Assembly (NCBI GenBank): GCA_964466965.1
Contig: CAYXPZ010000021.1
Coordinates: 1-33,815, forward strand
Direction: 5' to 3'
Source of the DNA: Dichotomicrobium sp964466965
Lineage (GTDB): Bacteria; Pseudomonadota; Alphaproteobacteria; Rhizobiales; Rhodomicrobiaceae
DNA length: 33,815 nucleotides
Shown here: positions 1-8,758 of the stretch, one piece after another
How the letters are laid out: each line of letters opens with the position of its first letter
Numbering within the stretch: position 1 is the first letter of the stretch
The notes under the pieces: model-generated
The model's database searches: none
What the model saw: the letters and a program-made list of their open reading frames with translations, nothing else
What the model was told of the DNA's origin: nothing
Program-made: the position numbers and the translations under genes

Positions 1-382
1 GGTCGTTGCCCTTGCCGGTCGCGCCGTGACACACCGCGTCCGCGCCGGTCTCGCGGGCGATCTCGATCTGGCGCTTGGCGATCAACGGGCGGGCGATCGA
101 GGTGCCGAGCAGGTAGACGCCCTCGTAAACCGCGTTCGCGCGCATCATCGGGAACACGTAATCGCGCACGAATTCCTCGCGCAGGTCCTCGACGTAAATC
201 TCGTTGATGCCCAGCATCTCCGCCTTGCGCCGGGCCGGCTCCAGCTCCTCGCCCTGGCCCAGATCGGCGGTAAAGGTCACGACCTCACAACCGTAAGTTG
301 TTTGTAACCATTTCAGAATAATCGAGGTATCAAGGCCGCCCGAATAGGCCAGCACGACCTTGCGGATGGGGGCGTCGCTCAT
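1..382 (-). CDS. argG: Argininosuccinate synthase, N-terminal part (cut by window edge)
   Basis: Joins citrulline and aspartate using ATP to make argininosuccinate, the penultimate step of arginine synthesis in the cytosol. The first 127 codons are present, reading from ATG at 382. The product begins MSDAPIRKVVLAYSGGLDTS, and AYSGGLDTS is the PP-loop that binds ATP in this family. It continues with EVVTFTADLGQGEE and a segment ending DAVCHGATGKGND, both typical of ArgG. The remaining roughly 280 residues lie beyond position 1. The gene is divergent from the CHAD gene; the 166 bp between their starts should hold both promoters, though I could not call convincing boxes. Identity is clear; completeness cannot be judged. 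Confidence 0.95.
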   Translation of the reverse strand, partial: MSDAPIRKVVLAYSGGLDTSIILKWLQTTYGCEVVTFTADLGQGEELEPARRKAEMLGINEIYVEDLREEFVRDYVFPMMRANAVYEGVYLLGTSIARPLIAKRQIEIARETGADAVCHGATGKGND

Positions 383-548
383 GGCGCGTAAGTCCTCGTC
401 TTTGTGTGGTTGCGCGCGGGGATACCGGATCGCCGGCCCTGCGGCAAGGCCCGTATCGCGCGGGCGAGATCGACAAACCCGGTAATGCTGCTAACATGAC
501 AGTTTTGCGACAAACATGCGCGCCCAATTCGAAAGGAATAAACTGAGA

Positions 549-1508
549 ATGCGCTACCGGCTGAAACTTGATGAACCCGTGGCTGTCGGCATCCGCCGCA
601 TTGGCATCGCCCAGATCGATCGCGCCGCCAAGGCGCTCTCAGAACAGGATCGCGACACCGGCATCCATGAGGCGCGCAAGTGCTTCAAGCGGGTGCGGGC
701 GCTGCTGGACATGAGCCGACCTGCGCTTCCGGCGAAAGTCTATAAGCGAGAGAACCGCCGGTTCCGCGACCTTGGCCGCGCGCTAGCGGCCCCGCGCGAT
801 ATCCACGTGATGCGCCAAACGTTGGACACGCTTGCCGACCGGCGCGACCTAGACGCAGCCGGTGAGACGCCGTCGGCGCTGCGGGTGTGGCTGGACGCGA
901 AACGGCTACAGGTCGTGACGAGCGACAGTGATGCAGCCATTAGCCAGGCTCAGCGCGTGCTGGCCGAAGCGCGGGCAGCCTTCGGAAACATCCCTTTCAA
1001 AGCCAAAGACGTATCGCCACTGACTGAAGGTGTGCGCGACATCTATGCTAATGGCCGTAAGGCCATGAAGCACGCCTATCGCATCGGCGCAGACGACGTG
1101 ACATTCCATGACTGGCGCAAGCATGTGCAGCGCCACTGGCGCCATCTCCAGCTTGTGCGGAACGCTTGGCCGGAGGTCATCGCGCCGCGTATCGCACTGG
1201 CAAGCGACTTGTCCGAACTGATCGGCAAGGACCATGACCTGGCCGTGCTGATCACGTTCATCAGGCGGAACCGGGCCATTCTCGGCCCGCGCGGCGAAGT
1301 CAAGGCGCTGATCCAAGAGGCGCGCGCGCAGCAAGCGGTGCTGAGGACCGCCGCCTTTCAGCACGGCCAGCGGCTCTACGCCCTGCCCCCCAGCGCCCTT
1401 AAAGACATGCTCAGAGCCTACTGGTCAGCGGCACAGCATATCCAGACGAAAACGGAGCCTGCCGAAACGTTTGCGGATCAAGGCAATGTCGTTAAGATCG
1501 CGAGCTGA
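549..1508 (+). CDS. CHAD domain protein
   Basis: A 319-residue protein made almost wholly of a CHAD (conserved histidine alpha-helical) domain. The two hallmark repeats are visible: IHEARKCFKRVRALL, with the conserved His near residue 40, and FHDWRKHVQRHWRHLQL, with His near 187 and 192. A further KDHDLAVL has His near 229. Lys and Arg residues are dense in the helices. CHAD domains bind inorganic polyphosphate through this basic surface, so a polyphosphate-associated role is likely. There is no CYTH domain and no polyphosphate kinase beside it. I prefer ATG 549 over the in-frame ATG 516: an AAGGA lies 11 nt upstream of 549, and homologues start close to the MRYRLKLDEP sequence. No signal peptide is seen. 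Confidence 0.85.
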   Translation: MRYRLKLDEPVAVGIRRIGIAQIDRAAKALSEQDRDTGIHEARKCFKRVRALLDMSRPALPAKVYKRENRRFRDLGRALAAPRDIHVMRQTLDTLADRRDLDAAGETPSALRVWLDAKRLQVVTSDSDAAISQAQRVLAEARAAFGNIPFKAKDVSPLTEGVRDIYANGRKAMKHAYRIGADDVTFHDWRKHVQRHWRHLQLVRNAWPEVIAPRIALASDLSELIGKDHDLAVLITFIRRNRAILGPRGEVKALIQEARAQQAVLRTAAFQHGQRLYALPPSALKDMLRAYWSAAQHIQTKTEPAETFADQGNVVKIAS

Positions 1509-1550
1509 GCGGCGACGAGCGCACGCTGGCGTTTCGCAGGCGAGATTGAG

Positions 1551-2132
1551 ATGAAGTTGTTCGTGGTTATTCTGGGTATGAGCGTCTTCGCCAGCCCCGT
1601 TGTCGCGGCCCAGCGCGGCGAGGTGCAGACCGAAGCCTACGTCGCCGAGGCGAACGCGATCATCAAGGATTTCATGGCGACCCTAAAGGGCGAGCTGCAG
1701 CGCGCGTTGAAGCGCGAAGGGCCGGGCGGCGCAATCGGCGTCTGTCAGGAGGCCGCGCCCGCGGTCACGCGCAGCGTGGCGGCGAAGCATGGCTGGGAGG
1801 TCGGGCGCACAGCGCTCAAGCTGCGCAACCAGGACAATGCGCCGGACGCGTGGGAGCGCGAGGTCCTCGAAGCGTTCGTCGCGCAGCGCGAGGCAGGGGC
1901 GGACCCGAAGAAACTCTCCGTCACGAAAGTGGTGAAGCGCGCGGGCGACACGAGACTCCGCTACATGAAGGCGATCCCACTGGCGGAAAAACCCTGTGCG
2001 ATCTGCCACGGTACCAATGTCGATCCGGACCTGCGCGCCACAATCTTTGAATTCTATCCTAACGACGAGGCGGTGGGCTTCGAACCGGGCGAGATCCGTG
2101 GGGCGTTTACGCTCACGCGCAGGATCGACTGA
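1551..2132 (+). CDS. Tll0287-like (DUF3365) periplasmic haem protein
   Basis: A 193-residue exported protein. Residues 1-20 form a signal peptide (MKLFVVILGMSVFASPVVAA) with an AxA-type cleavage site. The mature part matches the Tll0287-like/DUF3365 family: a helical N-terminal half with a lone Cys65 before AAPAVTR, an LRNQDNAPDAWE stretch (the family's RNP-N-PD-E motif), and one c-type haem site CAICH at 149-153. The family includes small haem sensors and PAS-like haem domains of redox-signalling proteins. No output domain is attached, so it may be a periplasmic redox or gas-binding protein, or an electron carrier. It converges on pepN, with only 2 nt between the stop codons. The partner is unknown. 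Confidence 0.8.
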   Translation: MKLFVVILGMSVFASPVVAAQRGEVQTEAYVAEANAIIKDFMATLKGELQRALKREGPGGAIGVCQEAAPAVTRSVAAKHGWEVGRTALKLRNQDNAPDAWEREVLEAFVAQREAGADPKKLSVTKVVKRAGDTRLRYMKAIPLAEKPCAICHGTNVDPDLRATIFEFYPNDEAVGFEPGEIRGAFTLTRRID

Positions 2133-2134
2133 GC

Positions 2135-4768
2135 CTAGCCCAGCATCTTGCCGACCACTTCGCTCGTGTCGCGCGACAAGCCTTCCTTGCCAGCGATCCG
2201 CTCAAGCATTGCTTTGGCGCGCTGTTGCCTGCCGGGCTCCAACAAGCGCCAGCTCGAAAAAGCGCTTGCAAGCCGAGCTGCGATCATCGGGTTGAAGCTG
2301 TCGATCTCCAGGATCGACTCGCCGACGAACTCATAGCCGCGCCCGTCCGGCGCATGGAAATGCAGCGGGTTGCCGTGCGCCAGCGCGCCGATCAACGCGC
2401 GGACCCGGTTCGGATTCTTGAGCGAAAAGGCTGGATGCCCGCGCAGGCGCTCAACCCGGTCGAGCGTGTCGCTCGCGGTCGACTGCGCCTGAATGGCGAA
2501 CCACTTGTCGAGAACCAGTTGCTCGTCCTGCCAACGGTCATAGAAGCTCTCCAAGGCCTGATCGCGCTCGGGCCGGTCGAGATTCGCAAGGATGCGCAGC
2601 GCCGCCATGCTGTCGGTCATGTTATCCGCGCCGGCGAAATGCGCCTGCGCGCGTTCGACGCCCTCTTCGGTCTCTTCCGCCGCCAACAACGCCAGCGCGG
2701 TGTTGCGCAGGCTGCGTCTTCCGACGCTATCCGGGTCCGGCTGATAGTCGCCTGACAACGCGTAATCCGCATAAAGCCGCCGCAGATCGCCTTGCAGCGT
2801 ATGGCCCAGCGTTTCGCGCAACTTGCGCCTGGCCACGTGCACCGCGCTGGGGTCCACGTCGTTGCCGATCTCTTGCGCGATGTCCAGCTCGCTCGGCGGG
2901 ACCGCGAAGGCCGCGCGATAGGCTGGCTCCAGCGCATGATCAGTCAGGGTAGGGCCGACAGCCAGCGCATATTCACGTACATCCAGGACATGCTCGGTGT
3001 CGCCGCGCGCCATTGTCACGAGCCGCTTCATCGCCTGGGTCTGCGCCGCCTGCCAGCGATTAAACAGGTCTGCGTCGTGGCGCATCAGAAAGTCGAGATC
3101 GGCATCGTCCAGCGGGCTGGATAGCTTCACCGGCGCGGAGAAACCGCGCAGCAGCGAGGGGATCGGGCGGTGCGCGAGCTCGGCGAATTCGAATTCCTGC
3201 TCACGCTCCGTCACCATTAGCAGGCCGCCCGGCACTTCAGTGCCGTCTTTCAAGCGTAGCGGCATGTCTTCCCCGTCCGGGCCGACCAACCCAATGCGCA
3301 GCGGAATTGGCACCGGCTGTTTGTCTGGCTGGCCCGGCGAGGGCGCGTGAACCTGGGTGACATGAAGCTTCGCAGTCTTCTCTCCCGCGTCATGCTGAAA
3401 GCGGCAGATCAGCTCGGGTGTGCCTGCCTGGTTGTACCAGCGCATGAACTGGTCGAGGTCAGTGCCGGTTGCATCGGCCATCGCCGCGACGAAATCCTCC
3501 ACCGTTACCGCCTGCCCGTCATGGCGCTCGAAATAGAGCTTCATGCCCGCCTGGAAGCCCTCCTCGCCGAGCATGGTGTGCAGCATCCGGCACAACTCGC
3601 CGCCCTTTTCGTAAACGGTCAGCGTGTAGAAGTTGTTGATCTCGACAAACGATGACGGGCGGACCGGATGCGCCAGCGGGCCGGCATCTTCGGAGAACTG
3701 GCGCGCGCGCAACAGCCGCACATCCTCGATACGCTTGACGGGCCGCGATCGCTGGTCGGCGGTGAACTCCTGATCTCGGAACACCGTCAGCCCTTCTTTG
3801 AGGCAAAGCTGGAACCAGTCGCGGCAGGTGACGCGGTTGCCGGTCCAGTTGTGGAAGTATTCGTGGGCGATGACCGCCTCGATCGCCTCATAATCGGCAT
3901 CGGTGGCGATGTCGGGCCGCGCCAGGATCAGCTTGTCGTTGAAGACGTTGAGGCCCTTGTTCTCCATCGCGCCCATATTAAAGTCGCTGACGGCGACGAT
4001 CATGTAGACGTCGAGATCGTATTCCAGCCCGAAGCGCTCCTCGTCCCAGCGCATCGCCGTCTTGAGGCTTTCCACCGCCCAGCCGCAGCGGGCTTCCTTG
4101 CCCGGCTCGACATAGATCCGTAGATCCACAGCCCGGCCGGTCTTCGTGATGAAGGTGTCCTGCACACAGGCCAGCTTGCCGCCCACCAGCGCGAACAGGT
4201 AGGACGGCTTCGGAAACGGATCTTCCCACACGGCGAAATGCCGGCCGCTGTCGAGATCGCCTTCCTCCACCAGGTTGCCGTTGGCGAGCAACACGGGCGT
4301 TTCCGCTTTGTCCGCCTCGATGCGCACACGATAGCGGGCCAGCACGTCGGGACGGTCGAGAAAATAGGTGATGCGGCGGAAGCCTTCCGGCTCACACTGC
4401 GTGCAATACATGCCGTTCGAGCGATAAAGCCCCTCCAGGGCCTGATTGCCTTGCGGGTTGCACGTGGTCTCGATCTCTACCTCAAACGGGCCATCCGGCG
4501 GGGATGGAATCGTTAGCGAAGACTCGTCGACCTGATAGTCGTTGATCGGATCACCGCCGACCTTCACGCTCTGCAGTTCCAGCTTCTCGCCATTGAGCGT
4601 CAACGGGCCATGAGGCGGCTCCGCATCCGGGTTGGGTTTGACCTTCAGGCGCGCGCGAACACGCGTGTTTGCCGGCGCGAGGGCCACGTCCAGATCGACC
4701 TTTTCAATCAGGTACGACGTCGGACGGTAGTCCTTCAGGTAAATTGTTCGCGGCTCTTCGGTCTTCAT
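2135..4768 (-). CDS. pepN: Aminopeptidase N (M1 family)
   Basis: An 877-residue zinc aminopeptidase that removes N-terminal residues from peptides in the cytosol. The substrate-anchoring motif GAMEN is at 266-270. The zinc site is HEYFH at 302-306 with the third ligand Glu325 in LKEGLTVF. Length and the C-terminal DUF3458-type region agree with the Escherichia coli PepN type (about 870 residues). The start at ATG 4768 gives MKTEEPRTIYLKDY, close to known PepN N-termini (short lead, then Y-L-x-D-Y). It lies downstream of the one-carbon block on the same strand but is separated from it by a strong terminator, so it is probably transcribed on its own. Confidence 0.95.
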   Translation of the reverse strand: MKTEEPRTIYLKDYRPTSYLIEKVDLDVALAPANTRVRARLKVKPNPDAEPPHGPLTLNGEKLELQSVKVGGDPINDYQVDESSLTIPSPPDGPFEVEIETTCNPQGNQALEGLYRSNGMYCTQCEPEGFRRITYFLDRPDVLARYRVRIEADKAETPVLLANGNLVEEGDLDSGRHFAVWEDPFPKPSYLFALVGGKLACVQDTFITKTGRAVDLRIYVEPGKEARCGWAVESLKTAMRWDEERFGLEYDLDVYMIVAVSDFNMGAMENKGLNVFNDKLILARPDIATDADYEAIEAVIAHEYFHNWTGNRVTCRDWFQLCLKEGLTVFRDQEFTADQRSRPVKRIEDVRLLRARQFSEDAGPLAHPVRPSSFVEINNFYTLTVYEKGGELCRMLHTMLGEEGFQAGMKLYFERHDGQAVTVEDFVAAMADATGTDLDQFMRWYNQAGTPELICRFQHDAGEKTAKLHVTQVHAPSPGQPDKQPVPIPLRIGLVGPDGEDMPLRLKDGTEVPGGLLMVTEREQEFEFAELAHRPIPSLLRGFSAPVKLSSPLDDADLDFLMRHDADLFNRWQAAQTQAMKRLVTMARGDTEHVLDVREYALAVGPTLTDHALEPAYRAAFAVPPSELDIAQEIGNDVDPSAVHVARRKLRETLGHTLQGDLRRLYADYALSGDYQPDPDSVGRRSLRNTALALLAAEETEEGVERAQAHFAGADNMTDSMAALRILANLDRPERDQALESFYDRWQDEQLVLDKWFAIQAQSTASDTLDRVERLRGHPAFSLKNPNRVRALIGALAHGNPLHFHAPDGRGYEFVGESILEIDSFNPMIAARLASAFSSWRLLEPGRQQRAKAMLERIAGKEGLSRDTSEVVGKMLG

Positions 4769-4839
4769 GTCTCACCTCTTTCCCTGCCTCATGTGTACAG
4801 GCGAGCACCGAGGATTCCAAGGACCGGCCAAGCTGTGCG

Positions 4840-4875
4840 AAAAAACAACGCCGGGCGGGGGCGACCCACCCGGCG
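4840..4875 (-). terminator. Intrinsic terminator of the metF-like gene
   Basis: Read on the minus strand, an 11-bp GC-rich stem (CGCCGGGTGGG pairing with CCCGCCCGGCG, one G-U pair) is followed by TTGTTTTTT. It lies 26 nt after the stop of the methylene-THF reductase-like gene and upstream of pepN, so it should isolate pepN from the one-carbon block. Confidence 0.85.
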
Positions 4876-4900
4876 CGTCAGGTGCGAGAGGGGCGTTGAT

Positions 4901-5878
4901 TCAGGCCGTGGCGTAGCCCGCCTTGCGGCAATCCTGCGGCGCGCCTGCACGCCAGGTGTTCAACCACTCCACGGCGCGTGTGAAACCGCCGAACGTGTAG
5001 ACATGGATTCCATGGACCGTCGCACCATCGGTTTCGTCGGCGAGCTGGTGGATCAGGTCGTCCGGCACCGCAGTGTCGCTCAGGCGTGTCAGCTTCACAC
5101 CGTATTTGCGCATGGCGCGGAACGATGCTTTCGCGCCGGTCAAGCCAGCGAACTTCATCAGGGTTTTCAGGCTGGTCGGTCCGGCGACGCCGACATGCAG
5201 CGGCAGGTTGATGCCGCGCTCGGCAATGTTGCGCCGCCATTCCATCAGGTTGTCCGGGTCGAGCACGAACTGCGTCACCAGGCGGAACTCGGCCGGGCTT
5301 TGCTTGGCGTAGGCGTATTTCCAATCCAGCGCGTCGCTGACCGCTTCGCCGGAGACGCCAGGAATGCCCTCGGGCTGGCCGCCGACGAAAATCGTTTCGA
5401 TACCGTATTGCTCAAGAACGCCGGTTTCCAGCACCGCCATGCTGTTCTCGAACGGGCCGCAAGGCTCCTCCGGATCCCCGGCAATGACCAGGACCTGGCG
5501 CAAATTAACCTGCTCGCGAAGGGCTGCCAGCGTGTCGGTCAACTCTGCGCGTGAGCGCAGCCGCCGTGCTGCGATGTGCGGCACCGGCTCCATACCCTCA
5601 TTGCGCAGCCGTGCGGCCAGCGGGATGCAATCGGCGAATTCCGCCCGCGGCAGATACGGTACGAACACCCGCGCACCGAGCGGCATCAACTCGCGAAAAT
5701 CGTCGATCTTGTGCGCCGTGCTTGGGATAATCTCGACCGAGGCGTTGCGCGCCAGGCATCCCGCACGCTCATCCACGGTCATTTCGCTTATCAGCGCCGG
5801 ATGAAAACCGACGGGCATTTCGTCGGGCTCCCCGCCAGCCTGCTCTGCGGCTGCTTCCATTTCGTCATAAACGTTCAT
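4901..5878 (-). CDS. Methylenetetrahydrofolate reductase family protein
   Basis: A 325-residue protein of the MetF fold (FAD-dependent TIM barrel) that interconverts 5,10-methylene-THF and 5-methyl-THF. Visible family marks are VEIIPSTAHKID near residue 48 (counterpart of the catalytic Glu strand), HIAARRL near 101, and VLVIAGDPEEP near 130. It is divergent from standard MetF, with an extra acidic N-terminus and a C-terminal tail after HVYTFGG. The GTG at 5884 is rejected: GGCGGG sits 7 nt before ATG 5878. It lies 181 nt downstream of the dimethylglycine dehydrogenase gene on the same strand. Its likely job is to handle the one-carbon unit released there, or to reoxidise methyl-THF made by the nearby DmdA-like enzyme. 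A role in methionine synthesis cannot be excluded. Confidence 0.8.
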   Translation of the reverse strand: MNVYDEMEAAAEQAGGEPDEMPVGFHPALISEMTVDERAGCLARNASVEIIPSTAHKIDDFRELMPLGARVFVPYLPRAEFADCIPLAARLRNEGMEPVPHIAARRLRSRAELTDTLAALREQVNLRQVLVIAGDPEEPCGPFENSMAVLETGVLEQYGIETIFVGGQPEGIPGVSGEAVSDALDWKYAYAKQSPAEFRLVTQFVLDPDNLMEWRRNIAERGINLPLHVGVAGPTSLKTLMKFAGLTGAKASFRAMRKYGVKLTRLSDTAVPDDLIHQLADETDGATVHGIHVYTFGGFTRAVEWLNTWRAGAPQDCRKAGYATA

Positions 5879-6059
5879 CGCCACACCCGCCTTAAACGTT
5901 CTGTCCTATTCCCTCACATCGGCCTCGCGGAACGACGAAGAATGAACGTCAGTCCGCGCTAACACGCTGGCGCATTACACGAATCAGCCTAAAGCGTCAT
6001 GAGGTGACCAACCGGCCCAGCCGCGCCGCCGGCGTGGCGATTTGCGACATGACGTCAGC

Positions 6060-8570
6060 TCAAGCCCTCAAGCGTTCGTTATCCGGATCGAACGGACTTT
6101 CGGGGATCACCCGCGCGGGGTAGCGCTCACCGAGAATTTCCACCTCGAACTGCTCACCCTCGGCGGACCACTCCGGCGGCACCATACCCATTGCGATCGA
6201 GTGCCCAAGCCGCCAGCCGTAACCGCCGCTGGTACACCGGCCGACCATCCTTCCACCCCGGTAAATGGGTTCGTTGCCACGCGGATCCGAGTGCGTGATT
6301 TCGCCCACCTCCATGGTCACAAGACGGTTCTTGAAGCCGCGCTGCTGCCATTCGATGAGCGCGTCCCGCCCGATGAAGTTCGGCTTATTGAGGCGCACGA
6401 AACGGTCCAGACCCGACTCCAGCGCTGCATACTCGATCGACAGCTCACGGGGGATCAGACGGTAGGATTTTTCGATACGCATGGAATCCATCGCCCGGAT
6501 CCCGTAGGGCTTGATATCGTACGGCGCGCCAGCCTCGAACAGCAGGTCATAGATGGTGTTCTGCATCTCCATCGGGTGATGCAGCTCCCACCCCAGTTCG
6601 CCAATGAAATTAACCCGCAGCGCATGCGCCATGGCGTGGCCGATATTGATCTGCTTGCCGGTGAGCCACGGGAACGCTGCGTTGCCGAGGTCGAAGTCGG
6701 TCAACTGGCTGAGCACATCGCGCGCCTTCGGCCCCGTCAGCACCAAAACGCCATACTGCGTCGTGATCGGCTGGAGTTGCACGCTCCCGTCGCGCGGGGC
6801 GAGCTTCTTCAGGTAATCGTGGTCGTGCCGCTCGAACGCACCTGCGGAGACCAGGTAATAGCTCTGCGGGCCGGTCTTGTAGATCGTGAACTCGCTGCGC
6901 ACACCGCCGCCCTGCGACAACACATGGCACAGGCCCACGCGGCCGATCTTTTTCGGAATGCGGTTGGCCACCAGAGATTCCAGCCAGGCTTCCGCGCCCG
7001 GCCCGGTCACCTTCATCTTGGCGAAAGCCGACATGTCGAGGACGCCGACGTTCTCATGGACGTGGCGGCACTCGTTGCCAACATGCTCGAAATAGTTGGA
7101 GCGGCGGAAGCTCCAAAGCTCGCGGACCTTCCCTTCCGCGTCAGGGGTCGGATAGTTCTCATTGCACAGCACGTCAGGCCGGTTCAGTTCCTCGACCTTG
7201 ATGCCGTAGTTCTTCGGCGCGAACCAGTTTGGCCGCTCCCAACCATAGACCGAGCCGAACACTGCCCCGCGCTCCGCCATGCGGCTGTAGCAAGGCGAGG
7301 TCTTTAGCGGGCGCGCGGCGACGCGCTCCTCGTCCGGGTAATGGACCGTGAAGACGTTGGCGTAGGCTTCCTCGTTCTTCTCCTTCAGGTAGCCGCGCGA
7401 GGCATAGGGGCCGAAACGGCGCGGATCGACACCCATCATGTCGATGGACGGTTCGCCCTCGACGATCCACTCGGCGAGCTGCCAGCCCGCGCCGCCCGCG
7501 GCGGTGACGCCAAAGCTGTGCCCCTCATTCAGCCAGAAATTGCGCCGGTCCCAGGCCGGGCCGATAATCGGCGAGCCGTCGGGCGTGTAGGCGATCGCCC
7601 CGTTGTAGGTTTGTTTGATGCCCACCTCGCCGAAGGCAGGCACGCGTTCAATTGCGGTCTCGATATGCGGCTCCAGCCGCTCCAGGTCTTCCTGGAACAA
7701 CTCGTATTCGGCTTCGTCATCCGGACCGTCGACATAACACGCAGGCGCGCCTTTCTCATACGGGCCGAGCAGCAGGCCGCCGGCCTCCTCGCGCATGTAC
7801 CAGGAGCTGTCGGAATCGCGCAGCACGCCCATCTCCGGCAACCCTTGCGCCTTGCGCGCCTGAATGTCCGGATGCGGCTCGGTGACGATGTATTGGTGCT
7901 CGACCGGGACCACCGGCAGGTCGAGGCCGATCATCTTGCCGGTCTGCCGGGCGAAGTTGCCGGTCGCCGACACGACATGCTCGCAAGCGATATCGCCCTT
8001 GTCGGTGTGGACGATCCAGCTGTCGTCGGGCTGCTGCGTAAAGCCGAGCACCTTGGTCTGGCGATAGATTTCCGCGCCGCCGGCGCGTGCGCCCCGGGCG
8101 AAAGCCTGGGTCAGGTCGGCGGGCTGGATGTAACCGTCGTCGGGGTGCTGGATCGCGCCATACAGCCCGTCCGTATTACACAGCGGCCAGATTTCCTTGA
8201 CCTGTTCGGGCGTCAGCCAGCGGACATTCACGCCAATCGTCTCGGCGACGCCTGCGTAATACTTGTATTCGTCCATCCGATCCTGCGTTTGCGCCAGGCG
8301 GATGTTCGATACGACGGAGAACCCAACATGCTGGCCGGTTTCTTCTTCGAGCTTATTGTACAGCTCGACCGAGTACTTGTGGATCTGCCCGACGCTGTAG
8401 CTCATGTTCCACAGCGGCAAGAGGCCGGCGGCGTGCCAGGTCGAACCGGATGTCAGCTCCTTGCGCTCAATCAAAACGACATCGGACCAGCCCTTTTTGA
8501 CCAGATGATAGAGTGTCCCGACGCCGACGACGCCGCCGCCAACGACCACAACGCGCGCTTGATTCTTCAT
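6060..8570 (-). CDS. Dimethylglycine dehydrogenase-type flavoprotein (DAO + GcvT domains)
   Basis: An 836-residue two-part enzyme. The N-terminal half is a DAO-type FAD oxidoreductase: the dinucleotide fold VVVVGGGVVGVG is at about residues 6-18, and the GSTWHAAGL motif contains His46, which matches the histidine that binds FAD covalently in dimethylglycine and sarcosine dehydrogenases. The C-terminal half (from about residue 430) is GcvT-like and would pass the released one-carbon unit to tetrahydrofolate as 5,10-methylene-THF. Length agrees with dimethylglycine dehydrogenase (about 820-870). ATG 8570, with AGGCGG before it, is chosen over an upstream in-frame ATG that would put 17 unrelated residues before the FAD fold. 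The neighbouring MetF-like and DmdA-like genes fit N-methyl catabolism. Sarcosine or another N-methyl amine could be the real substrate. Confidence 0.87.
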   Translation of the reverse strand: MKNQARVVVVGGGVVGVGTLYHLVKKGWSDVVLIERKELTSGSTWHAAGLLPLWNMSYSVGQIHKYSVELYNKLEEETGQHVGFSVVSNIRLAQTQDRMDEYKYYAGVAETIGVNVRWLTPEQVKEIWPLCNTDGLYGAIQHPDDGYIQPADLTQAFARGARAGGAEIYRQTKVLGFTQQPDDSWIVHTDKGDIACEHVVSATGNFARQTGKMIGLDLPVVPVEHQYIVTEPHPDIQARKAQGLPEMGVLRDSDSSWYMREEAGGLLLGPYEKGAPACYVDGPDDEAEYELFQEDLERLEPHIETAIERVPAFGEVGIKQTYNGAIAYTPDGSPIIGPAWDRRNFWLNEGHSFGVTAAGGAGWQLAEWIVEGEPSIDMMGVDPRRFGPYASRGYLKEKNEEAYANVFTVHYPDEERVAARPLKTSPCYSRMAERGAVFGSVYGWERPNWFAPKNYGIKVEELNRPDVLCNENYPTPDAEGKVRELWSFRRSNYFEHVGNECRHVHENVGVLDMSAFAKMKVTGPGAEAWLESLVANRIPKKIGRVGLCHVLSQGGGVRSEFTIYKTGPQSYYLVSAGAFERHDHDYLKKLAPRDGSVQLQPITTQYGVLVLTGPKARDVLSQLTDFDLGNAAFPWLTGKQINIGHAMAHALRVNFIGELGWELHHPMEMQNTIYDLLFEAGAPYDIKPYGIRAMDSMRIEKSYRLIPRELSIEYAALESGLDRFVRLNKPNFIGRDALIEWQQRGFKNRLVTMEVGEITHSDPRGNEPIYRGGRMVGRCTSGGYGWRLGHSIAMGMVPPEWSAEGEQFEVEILGERYPARVIPESPFDPDNERLRA

Positions 8571-8758
8571 CGCCGCCTGCCCTGTTTGCTGAAATGATAA
8601 CGACTTACGTCCGCACGCCACAGGCCCTGCCGCAGTGCGGATTTTGTTTCACAAATACTGACCGTGAAGCATGCGCGCGCGCTCGTCAAACCGACGCGCG
8701 GGGAGCGACATCGGTTTGGCCGTTTGCGACCCTGCGGGCGATGATCGCACCACCGGGA

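Noticed and set aside
4610..5554. 314-codon plus-strand frame
   Set aside because: Runs antisense through the pepN start, a terminator and the MetF-like gene; it cannot be a separate gene with these in place.
5999..6050. Tiny minus-strand frame (MSQIATPAARLGRLVTS) in the leader of the MetF-like gene
   Set aside because: Only 17 codons and no clear ribosome site. I also looked in this leader for a SAM or glycine riboswitch and saw no matching core.
6042..8597. Two plus-strand frames of about 420 codons
   Set aside because: Antisense to the dimethylglycine dehydrogenase gene across its length; no recognisable domain and composition typical of complement-frame shadows.
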